NCBI RefSeq assembly: GCF_039523755.1
Contig: NZ_BAAAFX010000017.1
Coordinates: forward strand, 124,001-188,000
DNA: 64,000 nt
Direction: 5' to 3'
DNA from: Tatumella terrea
GTDB lineage: Bacteria; Pseudomonadota; Gammaproteobacteria; Enterobacterales; Enterobacteriaceae
In this document: piece after piece, positions 25,134 through 32,860 of the stretch
How the letters are laid out: each line of letters opens with the position of its first letter
Numbering within the stretch: position 1 is the first letter of the stretch
The notes under the pieces: generated by a model
What the model saw: the letters and a program-made list of their open reading frames with translations, nothing else
Told to the model about the DNA's origin: nothing
Database searches by the model: none
Program-made: the position numbers and the translations under genes

Positions 25134-26558
25134 GTGTCGAAGGCAACCGAGCAAAACGATAAATTAAAGCGCGCGATTATCATTTCGGTGATTCTGCATA
25201 TCATATTGATTGCAATACTGATTATAAGCTCGCTGAATGAAAATATCGAAACCAGTGGTGGCGGTGGCGGCAGCGATATCGATGCAGTCATGGTGGACCC
25301 GGGGGCGGTGGTTGAACAGTACAACCGCGAGAATGAGCAGCAGAGCGCCAGTCAGCCCTCACAACAGCAACAGCCAAATGCCACACCTTCACAGGACGAC
25401 GCGAAGGAAGAACAGCAACAGGATGCTGATGCAGATGCGAAAGCCGAACAGGCGAAAGCTGTAGCTGCTGAGGCGCAAGCAAAAGCCGCGCAACAGGCAA
25501 AAGCAGCCGCAGAAGCCGCACAAGCGAAAGCCGAGGCTGCAGCACAAGCCCGGGCAGATCAGCAGGCGAAAGCTGCGGCCGCCGAAGCGAAGGCTCAGGC
25601 AGACCAGCAGGCGAAAGCCGCTGCCGCCGAAGCGAAGGCTCAGGCAGACCAGCAGGCGAAAGCCGCGGCCGCCGAAGCGAAGGCTCAGGCAGAGCAACAG
25701 GCGAAAGCCGCGGCCGCCGAAGCGAAAGCTCAGGCAGAGCAACAGGCGAAAGCCGCTGCTGCCGAAGCGAAGGCTCAGGCAGAGCAACAGGCTAAAGCAG
25801 ACGCTGCAGCCGCAGCTGCGAAAGCAAAAGCGGAACAGCAGGCGAAAGCTCAGGCGGCTGCCGAAGCTAAAGAAAAGGCGGAACAGCAGGCGAAAGCTCA
25901 GGCGGCTGCCGAAGCTAAAGAAAAGGCGGAACAGCAGGCGAAAGCTCAGGCGGCTGCCGAAGCTAAAGAAAAAGCGGAACAGCAGGCGAAAGCTCAGGCG
26001 GCTGCTGAAGCTAAAGAAAAGGCGGAACAGCAGGCGAAAGCCAAAGCAGCCGCGGAAGCCAAAGCCAAAGCAGCAGCAGATGCTAAAGCCAAAGCCGCAG
26101 CGGAAGCCAAAGCCAAAGCCGCAGCAGATGCTAAAGCTGCCGCCAGAGCCAAAGCGGCTGCAGCAAAAAATTCCAGTGAAGTGGATGATTTACTGGGAGG
26201 TTTAGCGTCCGGTAAGAATGCACCTAAATCAGGCAAAAACGCAGGTGCGTCTGCCGCAGGGCAGGGTAACCAGCGTAAATCCGGCGCATCCGGAGCGGCT
26301 ATCCAGAGCTATATCGGTCAGGTTCAGGGGGCTATCCAGAGTAAGTTTTACGACTCTGATAACTATGCCGGAAAAACCTGTGATGTGCACATTAAGCTGG
26401 CTCCTGACGGGTTATTGATCTCAGCAACGCCGGCGGGCGGAGATCCTGCATTGTGTCAGGCCGCGATCACCGCTGCAAGAATGGCGCATATTCCGAAACC
26501 GCCAAGCCAGGATGTCTGGCAGGCAGTGAAAGATGCGACACTGGAGTTTAAACCTTAA
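25134..26558 (+). CDS. tolA: Tol-Pal system protein TolA with expanded repeat domain
   Basis: Inner-membrane-anchored periplasm-spanning protein that transmits proton-motive force from TolQR to TolB/Pal at the outer membrane. Start GTG 25134 gives MSKATEQNDKLKRAIIIS, as in E. coli. Domain I is a membrane helix (RAIIISVILHIILIAILIIS). Domain II is a very long Ala/Lys/Glu/Gln helix (about residues 80-350). Domain III (about 380-474) has YAGKTCDVHIKLAPDGLL and GGDPALCQAAI with the disulfide cysteines. It is 474 residues against 421 in E. coli; the excess is in domain II, built from two tandem arrays at DNA level. Confidence 0.97.
   Translation: MSKATEQNDKLKRAIIISVILHIILIAILIISSLNENIETSGGGGGSDIDAVMVDPGAVVEQYNRENEQQSASQPSQQQQPNATPSQDDAKEEQQQDADADAKAEQAKAVAAEAQAKAAQQAKAAAEAAQAKAEAAAQARADQQAKAAAAEAKAQADQQAKAAAAEAKAQADQQAKAAAAEAKAQAEQQAKAAAAEAKAQAEQQAKAAAAEAKAQAEQQAKADAAAAAAKAKAEQQAKAQAAAEAKEKAEQQAKAQAAAEAKEKAEQQAKAQAAAEAKEKAEQQAKAQAAAEAKEKAEQQAKAKAAAEAKAKAAADAKAKAAAEAKAKAAADAKAAARAKAAAAKNSSEVDDLLGGLASGKNAPKSGKNAGASAAGQGNQRKSGASGAAIQSYIGQVQGAIQSKFYDSDNYAGKTCDVHIKLAPDGLLISATPAGGDPALCQAAITAARMAHIPKPPSQDVWQAVKDATLEFKP
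25566..25790 (+). repeat. 45-bp minisatellite in tolA, five copies
   Basis: Five consecutive 45-bp units encode AKAAAAEAKAQADQQ (two copies) or AKAAAAEAKAQAEQQ (three copies). The array is exactly 225 bases and in frame. Copies differ by a few mostly synonymous changes. Confidence 0.93.
25842..26033 (+). repeat. 48-bp minisatellite in tolA, four copies
   Basis: Four consecutive 48-bp units encode AKAQAAAEAKEKAEQQ. Copies are almost identical, differing at one or two wobble positions, so the expansion looks recent. The array is in frame, 192 bases. Confidence 0.93.
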
Positions 26559-26568
26559 CCGTGTCTCC

Positions 26569-26614
26569 GGCGTAAGTATCGTCTATGCTAGGTATAGCAG
26601 GCGGTACTTACGCC
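26569..26614 (+). other. tolA-tolB intergenic stem-loop
   Basis: GGCGTAAGTA (26569-26578) pairs perfectly with TACTTACGCC (26605-26614). The loop contains a second small hairpin (TGCTA...TAGCA). No T-run follows. It lies 61 bases before the tolB ATG. Confidence 0.7.
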
Positions 26615-26674
26615 AGACAATTACCGGAATTTATACGAATTATCATGGGCGTGAGTTCAGATAAGGGAGAGAAG

Positions 26675-27970
26675 ATGAAGCAGGCATTTCGTATAACGTT
26701 AGGTGTATTTTTACTATTATGGGCGGTGGTTTCGCAGGCCGAAGTCCGCATTGAAATCACCCAGGGGGTAAATACTGCACGTCCTATCGGTGTCGTGCCT
26801 TTCCAGTGGACAGGCTCAGGCCCTGCGCCGGCAGATATTGGTGGTATTATTGCCGCAGATTTACGCAACAGTGGTAAATTTAACCCGTTGGATCGTTCAC
26901 GTTTACCACAGCAGCCAACCACCGCTCAACAGGTTCAGCCTGCCGCGTGGTCTGCGTTAGGTATTGATGCTGTGGTTGTGGGGCAGATCCAGGCGAATGC
27001 CGATGGCAGCTATCAGATCTCTTATCAACTGGTCGATACCGCCGGTTCCCCGGGCACCGTCATGTCACAGAACAGTTATAAAGTGACTAAGCAGTGGTTA
27101 CGCTATGCGGCGCACACAGCCAGCGATGAAGTGTTCCAGAAACTGACCGGCATTAAAGGGGCATTCCGCACACGCATCGCTTACGTGGTTGAGACCAACG
27201 GCGGACAGTTCCCGTATGAACTGCGCGTATCCGATTACGATGGTTACAACCAGTTTGTGGTCCATCGGTCACCGGAACCTCTGATGTCACCGGCCTGGTC
27301 TGCGGATGGTAATCAGCTGGCTTATGTGTCCTTTGAAACCGGACGTTCAGCACTGGTTGTACAGAACCTGTCGAACAGTTCTATCCGTACTATCGCTGAT
27401 TTCCCGCGCCATAATGGGGCTCCGGCGTTTTCTCCGGACGGTAAAAAACTGGCATTTGCCTTGTCCAAGACCGGCAGTCTGAACCTGTATGTGATGGACC
27501 TGGCGTCCGGACAAATTCGTCAGCTGACCAATGCGCGCTATAACAACACCGAACCGACCTGGTTCCCGGACAGTGAAACACTGGCCTATACGTCGGATCA
27601 GGCAGGACGTCCGCAAATTTATAAAATGAATATTAACGGTGGTACTCCGCAACGCATCACCTGGCAGGGTGGTCAGAACCAGGATGCGGATGTTTCATCG
27701 GATGGTAAATTTATGGTGATGGTCAGTACCGCAAGCGGTGCACAACATATCACTAAACAGGATCTGGAGACGGGAGCCGTTCAGCAATTAACGGACACGT
27801 ATCTGGATGAGACGCCAAGTCTTGCACCTAACGGCACAATGGTTATCTATGGCTCGACTGAGGGCTATAACTCCGTATTGCAGTTGGTTTCAACTGACGG
27901 GCGTTTCAAAGCGCGTCTTCCGGCGACTGATGGACAGGTATCTTCGCCTGCCTGGTCTCCGTATATGTGA
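26675..27970 (+). CDS. tolB: Tol-Pal system periplasmic protein TolB
   Basis: Periplasmic protein of 431 residues that binds Pal and TolA. ATG 26675 (MKQAFRITLG) follows a GGGAGAG ribosome site and matches E. coli; an upstream in-frame ATG at 26585 lies in the intergenic hairpin and is rejected. The signal peptide ends at AVVSQA, before EVRI. Then comes an alpha/beta domain (VRIEITQGVNTARPIGVVPF) and a six-bladed beta-propeller with repeated segments such as PAWSADGNQLAYVSF, PAFSPDGKKLAFAL and PTWFPDSETLAYTS. Confidence 0.97.
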   Translation: MKQAFRITLGVFLLLWAVVSQAEVRIEITQGVNTARPIGVVPFQWTGSGPAPADIGGIIAADLRNSGKFNPLDRSRLPQQPTTAQQVQPAAWSALGIDAVVVGQIQANADGSYQISYQLVDTAGSPGTVMSQNSYKVTKQWLRYAAHTASDEVFQKLTGIKGAFRTRIAYVVETNGGQFPYELRVSDYDGYNQFVVHRSPEPLMSPAWSADGNQLAYVSFETGRSALVVQNLSNSSIRTIADFPRHNGAPAFSPDGKKLAFALSKTGSLNLYVMDLASGQIRQLTNARYNNTEPTWFPDSETLAYTSDQAGRPQIYKMNINGGTPQRITWQGGQNQDADVSSDGKFMVMVSTASGAQHITKQDLETGAVQQLTDTYLDETPSLAPNGTMVIYGSTEGYNSVLQLVSTDGRFKARLPATDGQVSSPAWSPYM

Positions 27971-28013
27971 TGCATGTGTAAATATGTATGGCAAACAATA
28001 ATAGGGTGTTGAA

Positions 28014-28532
28014 ATGCAACTGAATAAAATGCTGAAAGGCCTCATGCTGGCCCTGCCTGTACTGGCTGTTGCGGCTTGTAGCTCGCACAAAAATAACAAT
28101 GACCAAAGTGGCTCAACTACCGGTGCTGATAGCGCTTACGGTAGCGGCCAGAACGGTGGCAATATGTCTTCTGATGAACAAGCGCGTATGCAAATGCAGC
28201 AGCTTCAGCAGAATAATATTGTCTACTTTGGCCTGGACAAATATGACATCCAGCCTGAGTATGCAGCAATGCTGGATCAGCACGCGAACTTCCTGCGTAG
28301 CAACCCGTCTTACAAAGTGACTATCGAAGGCTTTGCGGACGAACGTGGTACTCCGGAATACAACATCGCCCTGGGCGAACGTCGTGCTAACGCTGTTGAA
28401 ATGTACCTGCAAGGCAAAGGCGTATCTGCTGACCAGATGTCTATCGTGTCTTACGGTAAAGAAAAACCTGCAGTACTGGGCCACGACGAAGCCGCATGGG
28501 CTAAAAACCGTCGCGCCGTACTGGTGTACTAA
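28014..28532 (+). CDS. pal: Peptidoglycan-associated lipoprotein Pal
   Basis: Outer-membrane lipoprotein that binds peptidoglycan and TolB. It is 172 residues against 173 in E. coli. The lipobox LAVAAC places the lipidated Cys at position 22. The C-terminal OmpA-like domain has VYFGLDKYDIQPEY and GFADERGTPEYNIALGERRA, the meso-diaminopimelate binding signature. The gene lies 43 bases after tolB and 9 bases before cpoB. Confidence 0.98.
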   Translation: MQLNKMLKGLMLALPVLAVAACSSHKNNNDQSGSTTGADSAYGSGQNGGNMSSDEQARMQMQQLQQNNIVYFGLDKYDIQPEYAAMLDQHANFLRSNPSYKVTIEGFADERGTPEYNIALGERRANAVEMYLQGKGVSADQMSIVSYGKEKPAVLGHDEAAWAKNRRAVLVY

Positions 28533-28541
28533 GAGAGTCAT

Positions 28542-29336
28542 ATGATTAGTAACTTCAGACGTCATGCACTGAGTCTGTCGTTACTGATTGGTGTAGCGGC
28601 CGTTCCGGCCGCTTTTGCACAGGCGTCAATCAGTAGCGTTGGCTCTGGCTCGGTAGAAGACCGGGTCACCACCCTCGAACGTATTTCCAATGCACAGTCA
28701 CAACTTATGCAGCAGTTGCAGCAGCAGCTGAATGATACCCAAAGTGATATTGACTCTCTGCGTGGACAGATTCAGGAAAACAGTTATCAGCTCAACCAGG
28801 TGGTTGAACGGCAGAAACAGATCTATCAGCAGATAGATGCGCTGAGCAGCAATAATACCTCTCAGGCGACCCCCGCAAATACTGACAGTGCTGGCTCTAC
28901 GGCGACGTCTGCACCCGCCAGTGCTCCGGCAGCGGCTGCCAGCCCGGCCGCACAGTCAGGAGATGAAAACTCCGACTACAATGCCGCCATTGACCTTATT
29001 CTGAAACAGAAGAAGTTTGATCAGGCAATCTCTGCATTGCAGACGTGGGTAAAAAAATATCCTGACTCAACGTACCAGCCGAATGCCAATTACTGGCTGG
29101 GGCAGTTGTATTACAACAAAGGTCAGCTGGACGATTCTGCGTACTATTTCGCGACCGTGGTCAAAAATTACCCTAAATCACCTAAAGCCCCGGAAGCCTT
29201 ATTTAAGGTCGGTGTTGTGATGCAGGATAAAAAAGATACCGCGAAAGCGAAGGCTGTATTTGAACAGGTGACGAAACTTTACCCCGGCACAGTATCGGCC
29301 AGGGATGCAAAAAAACGACTGGCAGCCGTTCAGTAA
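28542..29336 (+). CDS. cpoB: Cell division coordinator CpoB (YbgF)
   Basis: Periplasmic TolA-associated protein coordinating outer-membrane constriction with PBP1B activity. It is 264 residues, with a signal peptide (MISNFRRHALSLSLLIGVAA to AFA). A coiled-coil trimerisation segment follows at about 40-105 (ERISNAQSQLMQQLQQQLND, QLNQVVERQKQIYQQIDAL), then a Thr/Ala/Ser/Pro linker and a C-terminal TPR domain. The TPR domain includes DYNAAIDLILKQKKFDQAIS and ANYWLGQLYYNKGQLDDSAY. Last gene of the tol-pal operon. Confidence 0.96.
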   Translation: MISNFRRHALSLSLLIGVAAVPAAFAQASISSVGSGSVEDRVTTLERISNAQSQLMQQLQQQLNDTQSDIDSLRGQIQENSYQLNQVVERQKQIYQQIDALSSNNTSQATPANTDSAGSTATSAPASAPAAAASPAAQSGDENSDYNAAIDLILKQKKFDQAISALQTWVKKYPDSTYQPNANYWLGQLYYNKGQLDDSAYYFATVVKNYPKSPKAPEALFKVGVVMQDKKDTAKAKAVFEQVTKLYPGTVSARDAKKRLAAVQ

Positions 29337-29499
29337 CTAGCGGATCCACCCGTAATCGTGCGATTTATGGGCGTAGCGGGTGAAAGCTAAGCAACCAGTC
29401 AGTTATTTTTCAAATAAGAGTTGCGCTACCCAGTTAAATCAGTAATATATGCCGCCGTTGCCGGGTGATAAGCGATATGCATTCGGTGGCGGTAAAAGA

Positions 29500-29575
29500 G
29501 GGTCGTTAGCTCAGTTGGTAGAGCAGTTGACTTTTAATCAATTGGTCGCAGGTTCGAATCCTGCACGACCCACCA
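29500..29575 (+). tRNA. tRNA-Lys (TTT), copy 1
   Basis: 76 bases from GGGTCGTTAGCTCAGTTGG to encoded CCA, with anticodon loop CTTTTAA (anticodon TTT) and T-loop GGTTCGAATCC. Identical in sequence to the three copies that follow. Confidence 0.98.
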
Positions 29576-29631
29576 TCTTTCTGTTGTGAAGGGTGGGGGT
29601 GATAACCTCTTTTATTTGTTTTGTGGCTGAC

Positions 29632-29707
29632 GGGTCGTTAGCTCAGTTGGTAGAGCAGTTGACTTTTAATCAATTGGTCGCAGGTTCGAATCCTGCACGA
29701 CCCACCA
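29632..29707 (+). tRNA. tRNA-Lys (TTT), copy 2
   Basis: Identical to copy 1; spacer of 56 bases. CCA is encoded. Confidence 0.98.
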
Positions 29708-29746
29708 TTCATCTGATGAATACATCGACACAAAGCAACCCGCGAG

Positions 29747-29822
29747 GGGTCGTTAGCTCAGTTGGTAGAGCAGTTGACTTTTAATCAATTGGTCGCAGGT
29801 TCGAATCCTGCACGACCCACCA
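29747..29822 (+). tRNA. tRNA-Lys (TTT), copy 3
   Basis: Identical to copy 1; spacer of 39 bases ending CCCGCGAG, the same motif that precedes copy 4. Confidence 0.98.
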
Positions 29823-29885
29823 CTCTTTAAGCGATAACTTAAAGAACCTCTCGGAGAAAGATTCGCTAAGGGAATATCCCGCGAG

Positions 29886-29961
29886 GGGTCGTTAGCTCAG
29901 TTGGTAGAGCAGTTGACTTTTAATCAATTGGTCGCAGGTTCGAATCCTGCACGACCCACCA
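29886..29961 (+). tRNA. tRNA-Lys (TTT), copy 4
   Basis: Identical to copy 1; spacer of 63 bases ending CCCGCGAG. A terminator follows directly. Confidence 0.98.
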
Positions 29962-29970
29962 ATTTCAGGA

Positions 29971-29996
29971 AAAAGCCCCCTCAGGGGGCTTTTTTC
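29971..29996 (+). terminator. Terminator of the tRNA-Lys cluster
   Basis: AAAAGCCCCC, loop TCA, GGGGGCTTTTTT. It lies 9 bases after the last tRNA. Confidence 0.95.
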
Positions 29997-30594
29997 GTTT
30001 CTGCCCCCGGGGATCCTACCGGTCATTCAGCTGGCGGGTCTTGCGCTGCGATCTGTGGCCGCCGCAGAGCCGGCATCCGTTTCTGCAACTCATATTCTCT
30101 CTGCAAAGCACACTGTCCCTCAACGGCAGGTTCAGCGGGGTATTACGGGTATAATCGCGCAGGCTCGGGCGTTTCTGTGGTGACAGCACGCTGCTCTCCG
30201 GCCGGAACAGAATCTAATACACAGGCAAATTCCCCGGCCCGGAAAATCCTCTCTCAGGAGGGGGCCTGCTTTTCACGCTGAATCTCTTCGCGCTGTCGTG
30301 AAAATATCTGCCGGAAATCCGGGGGGAGTCGGGATAATGCGGAACCCGTACGGGTCACCGGCCTGTTTCTGCCAGCCTCCCTGTCGCTCAGGGGCCGCTA
30401 AGTCCGCGAATGAGTCTCTCCGTTAAGACTGTCCTCCGTGGCCGGGTATCTGCTGGCGGTCCTCCCTGTTATGGGCACTGTACAGATACCCTGCGGTCAG
30501 CAGGAAGGGGAGCACAGGGCCGGGAGTCCGTCCCTGCCTGACAACCCGTCGCCTGTGGAGAGAGGCTCTTTCGCCTCCGTCGCCGGAGCTGCGT
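29997..30594. other. Non-coding gap after the tRNA cluster
   Basis: About 600 GC-rich bases. Open frames are short, lack ribosome sites and match nothing I know. E. coli has nadA at this place, but I see no NadA-like remnant. No attachment-site duplication or integrase is visible beside the tRNA genes. Confidence 0.55.
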
Positions 30595-32067
30595 TTATGG
30601 CTTTGCCGTCGCTTTCTTATTTTCTTCCGCCTGCCAGAGCAGCATGACGGCATAACTCCGCCAGGGGCTCCAGACCCGCGAGCGTTGTTCTGCAGCGCGC
30701 GGTGTCAGTCCGCCGAGGGCTTTACGCAGCGCAATGTCTTCTTTAGGAAACGCATCTGTCAGCGAAAAGGCCCGCATCGCAATATATTGTGCCGTCCAGG
30801 GGCCAATGCCGGGTAATTCAGTCAGCAGTTGCGGCCCCCGGGATTGTGGATCGTGTTGCAGTTCTCTGAACAGGCCGTTCCGGGTGGCATCCGCCAGCGC
30901 CAGAATCGCGTTGATGCGGCTTCCCACGATCCCCAGAGAGCCGATATCGTCCGCGGTCGCTCCGGTAAAATCCTCTGCTGTCGGCGCGAGGCGGCTTAGC
31001 TCAGGGAAGGGGGTAACCACCGGCTGTCCGAACCGGGCCGCCAGCCGCTGACTCAGTGTCGTCGCTGCCGCGACGGTGACCTGTTGCCCGAGGATAGCCC
31101 TGACTGCCAGTTCAAACGGGTCAAAGCAACCAGGCACCCGCAGACCGGGGCTTTTCAGAACCAATGGCGCCAGCAGAGGATCCCGGGACAAATGATCGGC
31201 TATCTGGTCCGGCCTCGCACTCAAATCAAAAAGTTGCCGCAACCGCTGCAATAACACCGGTAACACGGGGGTCAGTGAGTGGCTGAATTCTACCCTCAGA
31301 CAATGTTGCCGGGGATCATCCCCCACGCGGATCCACCCCCGGCACTGGCCAATCGCCAGGGTGCGCAGGTAATACTCACCGTCTATCCACTCAACCTCTT
31401 TAATACTGCGCCTGGCGAGAAAACGGAGCAGGGCAGACCATGCAAAAGGCGGCCGATAAGATAACCGGACTTTTTCCGTCTGATGTTGCTGCGGGTCAGG
31501 CAGGGCAGGCAGACTTTTTCTGAAGGCTGTCGGGGCCAGATGATAATGTGTCACAAACGCGGAATTGAACTGACGGATACTGCCGAAGCCACTGCTAAAT
31601 GCAATGGACGTCACCGGCAACCGGGTCTCGGTCAGCAATTGGCGGGCAAGTTTTAGTCGCCGGCTCTGACGTAACTCCTGCGGGCTTATCCCCAGTTGCT
31701 GATGCAGAATACGCCTGAACTGACGTTCACTGAGCGAAAAGCGTCTGGCTATTTCCGGCAGATGACTGTCGCTATCCAGCAGACCGGCTTCAATAGCATC
31801 AATGAATTGCTGGCAGAGTGAAGCCGCCTGGTCTATCGGTGCGTTGCCGGGGGCGAGCTCCGGCCGGCATCTCAGGCAGGGCCGGTAGCCGGCTTTTTCA
31901 GCCTGTTCAGCATAGCGAAAAAAATGACAATTTTTACGTAAGGGCTTACGCGCCGGGCAGACCGGCCGGCAGTAAATGCCGGTTGTCCGTACGGCGACAT
32001 AAAATAGTCCATCAAACCGGCTGTCCCGGCTGACCATCGCCTGATAAGCACTCTCTTCATCATTCAT
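30595..32067 (-). CDS. Ada-type regulator fused to AlkA 3-methyladenine DNA glycosylase
   Basis: 490 residues with three parts. Residues 1-75 are the Ada metal-binding domain: GIYCRPVCPAR and YRPCLRCRPE supply Cys33, Cys37, Cys64 and Cys67. The first is equivalent to the methyl-phosphotriester acceptor of Ada. Residues about 80-185 are an AraC-type helix-turn-helix (SLSERQFRRILHQQLGISP). The rest is AlkA, with the helix-hairpin-helix LPGIGPWTAQYIAMRAF and catalytic Asp in FPKEDIALRKAL. It should sense methylated DNA and excise alkylated bases. The Ada C-terminal O6-methylguanine domain is absent; a separate Ogt-type gene lies divergently 159 bases away, so the two share a control region. The architecture is known from other bacteria but differs from E. 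coli. Confidence 0.92.
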   Translation of the reverse strand: MNDEESAYQAMVSRDSRFDGLFYVAVRTTGIYCRPVCPARKPLRKNCHFFRYAEQAEKAGYRPCLRCRPELAPGNAPIDQAASLCQQFIDAIEAGLLDSDSHLPEIARRFSLSERQFRRILHQQLGISPQELRQSRRLKLARQLLTETRLPVTSIAFSSGFGSIRQFNSAFVTHYHLAPTAFRKSLPALPDPQQHQTEKVRLSYRPPFAWSALLRFLARRSIKEVEWIDGEYYLRTLAIGQCRGWIRVGDDPRQHCLRVEFSHSLTPVLPVLLQRLRQLFDLSARPDQIADHLSRDPLLAPLVLKSPGLRVPGCFDPFELAVRAILGQQVTVAAATTLSQRLAARFGQPVVTPFPELSRLAPTAEDFTGATADDIGSLGIVGSRINAILALADATRNGLFRELQHDPQSRGPQLLTELPGIGPWTAQYIAMRAFSLTDAFPKEDIALRKALGGLTPRAAEQRSRVWSPWRSYAVMLLWQAEENKKATAKP

Positions 32068-32226
32068 GGTTCTCTCCTGTTCAGGCGCTCAGCGTATAAG
32101 TATAACGCCTGACTGGCTGGCGGTTTCCGGACAGGGAAACTAAATAATCCGCTGTCCGAAAACCGCCGGTGACCCGGCGCGAACGTGGCATAATGTTCAG
32201 CATCGTGCAGCGCAGGGAGATGTTAT

Positions 32227-32724
32227 ATGTACTATTACAGATTATTGCTGACACCGGTCGGTGAACTGACCCTGATTGCCGGGGAGCAGGGGCTGGCCGC
32301 TGTGGCCTGGGAAAATGAACGCCCTTCACGCATCCGGGCATTTCCTGAATTACGGGTCACGGATCATCCGGTGCTGGAACGGGCAGCACAACAGTTAACA
32401 GAATATTTTGACAGCCAGCGACAAACCTTTGATTTACCGCTACAGTTTGAAGGCACACCTTTCCAGTGCGAGGTATGGCAGGCATTGAGAGAAATTCCCT
32501 ACGGTGAAACGCGGAGTTATCGTGAGATAGCCGGGCGTATCCATCGCCCGAAAGCCATGCGGGCGGTCGGCGCAGCCAATGGCAGAAATCCGCTATCGGT
32601 GATCGTTCCCTGTCACCGGGTCATTGGTGCCAACGGGAGTCTGACCGGTTTTGCCGGCGGACTGGAGGTTAAGCAGCAATTACTCTCGCTCGAGGCGAAG
32701 AATTACCTGACGGACGTCAGTTAA
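32227..32724 (+). CDS. ogt: Methylated-DNA--[protein]-cysteine S-methyltransferase (Ogt type)
   Basis: Suicide repair protein that moves the methyl group from O6-methylguanine to its own cysteine. It is 165 residues. The C-terminal domain has FQCEVWQALREIPYGETRSY, then AVGAANGRNPLSVIVPCHRV with the acceptor Cys in PCHRV, and a GSLTGFAGGLEVKQQLL tail. Start ATG 32227. It is divergent from the Ada-AlkA fusion; together they rebuild the functions of the E. coli Ada/AlkA/Ogt set. It could instead be the C-terminal half of a split Ada; by sequence alone I call it Ogt-like. Confidence 0.92.
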   Translation: MYYYRLLLTPVGELTLIAGEQGLAAVAWENERPSRIRAFPELRVTDHPVLERAAQQLTEYFDSQRQTFDLPLQFEGTPFQCEVWQALREIPYGETRSYREIAGRIHRPKAMRAVGAANGRNPLSVIVPCHRVIGANGSLTGFAGGLEVKQQLLSLEAKNYLTDVS

Positions 32725-32749
32725 TTCAGGAGATTCATTCCCGGGGCGG

Positions 32750-32767
32750 TGTTTAATTTATAAAACA
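32750..32767. promoter_or_regulatory. NadR-like operator 1 upstream of pnuC
   Basis: TGTTTAATTTATAAAACA matches the enterobacterial NadR consensus TGTTTA-N6-TAAACA at 11 of 12 defined positions. It lies about 95 bases before pnuC. Confidence 0.65.
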
Positions 32768-32810
32768 AAACTGTGTTATCAGTAAATATTGTGGCATTAT
32801 CCGGTTTCTT

Positions 32811-32828
32811 GGTTTTTTATAGTAAACA
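32811..32828. promoter_or_regulatory. NadR-like operator 2 upstream of pnuC
   Basis: GGTTTTTTATAGTAAACA matches TGTTTA-N6-TAAACA at 10 of 12 defined positions. It overlaps a possible -10 (TATAGT, 32818-32823). It is weaker than site 1. Confidence 0.45.
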
Positions 32829-32860
32829 ATCGGCGTCCGGCGTCACCCGGAGGAGAGAGG

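Noticed and set aside
25566..26033. Tandem repeats as a possible CRISPR or non-coding satellite
   Set aside because: No spacers; units are in frame within tolA and encode its helical domain.
29500..29961. Regularly spaced direct repeats resembling a CRISPR array
   Set aside because: The repeats are complete 76-base tRNA-Lys genes with anticodon TTT and CCA ends.
29593..30281. Open frames running through the tRNA-Lys genes
   Set aside because: They translate tRNA sequence (repeated QLVEQLTFNQLVAGSNPARPT) and cannot be genes.
29962..30594. Genomic-island insertion at the tRNA-Lys cluster
   Set aside because: No integrase, no repeated tRNA 3' end downstream, and no clear change in gene content beyond a 600-base gap.
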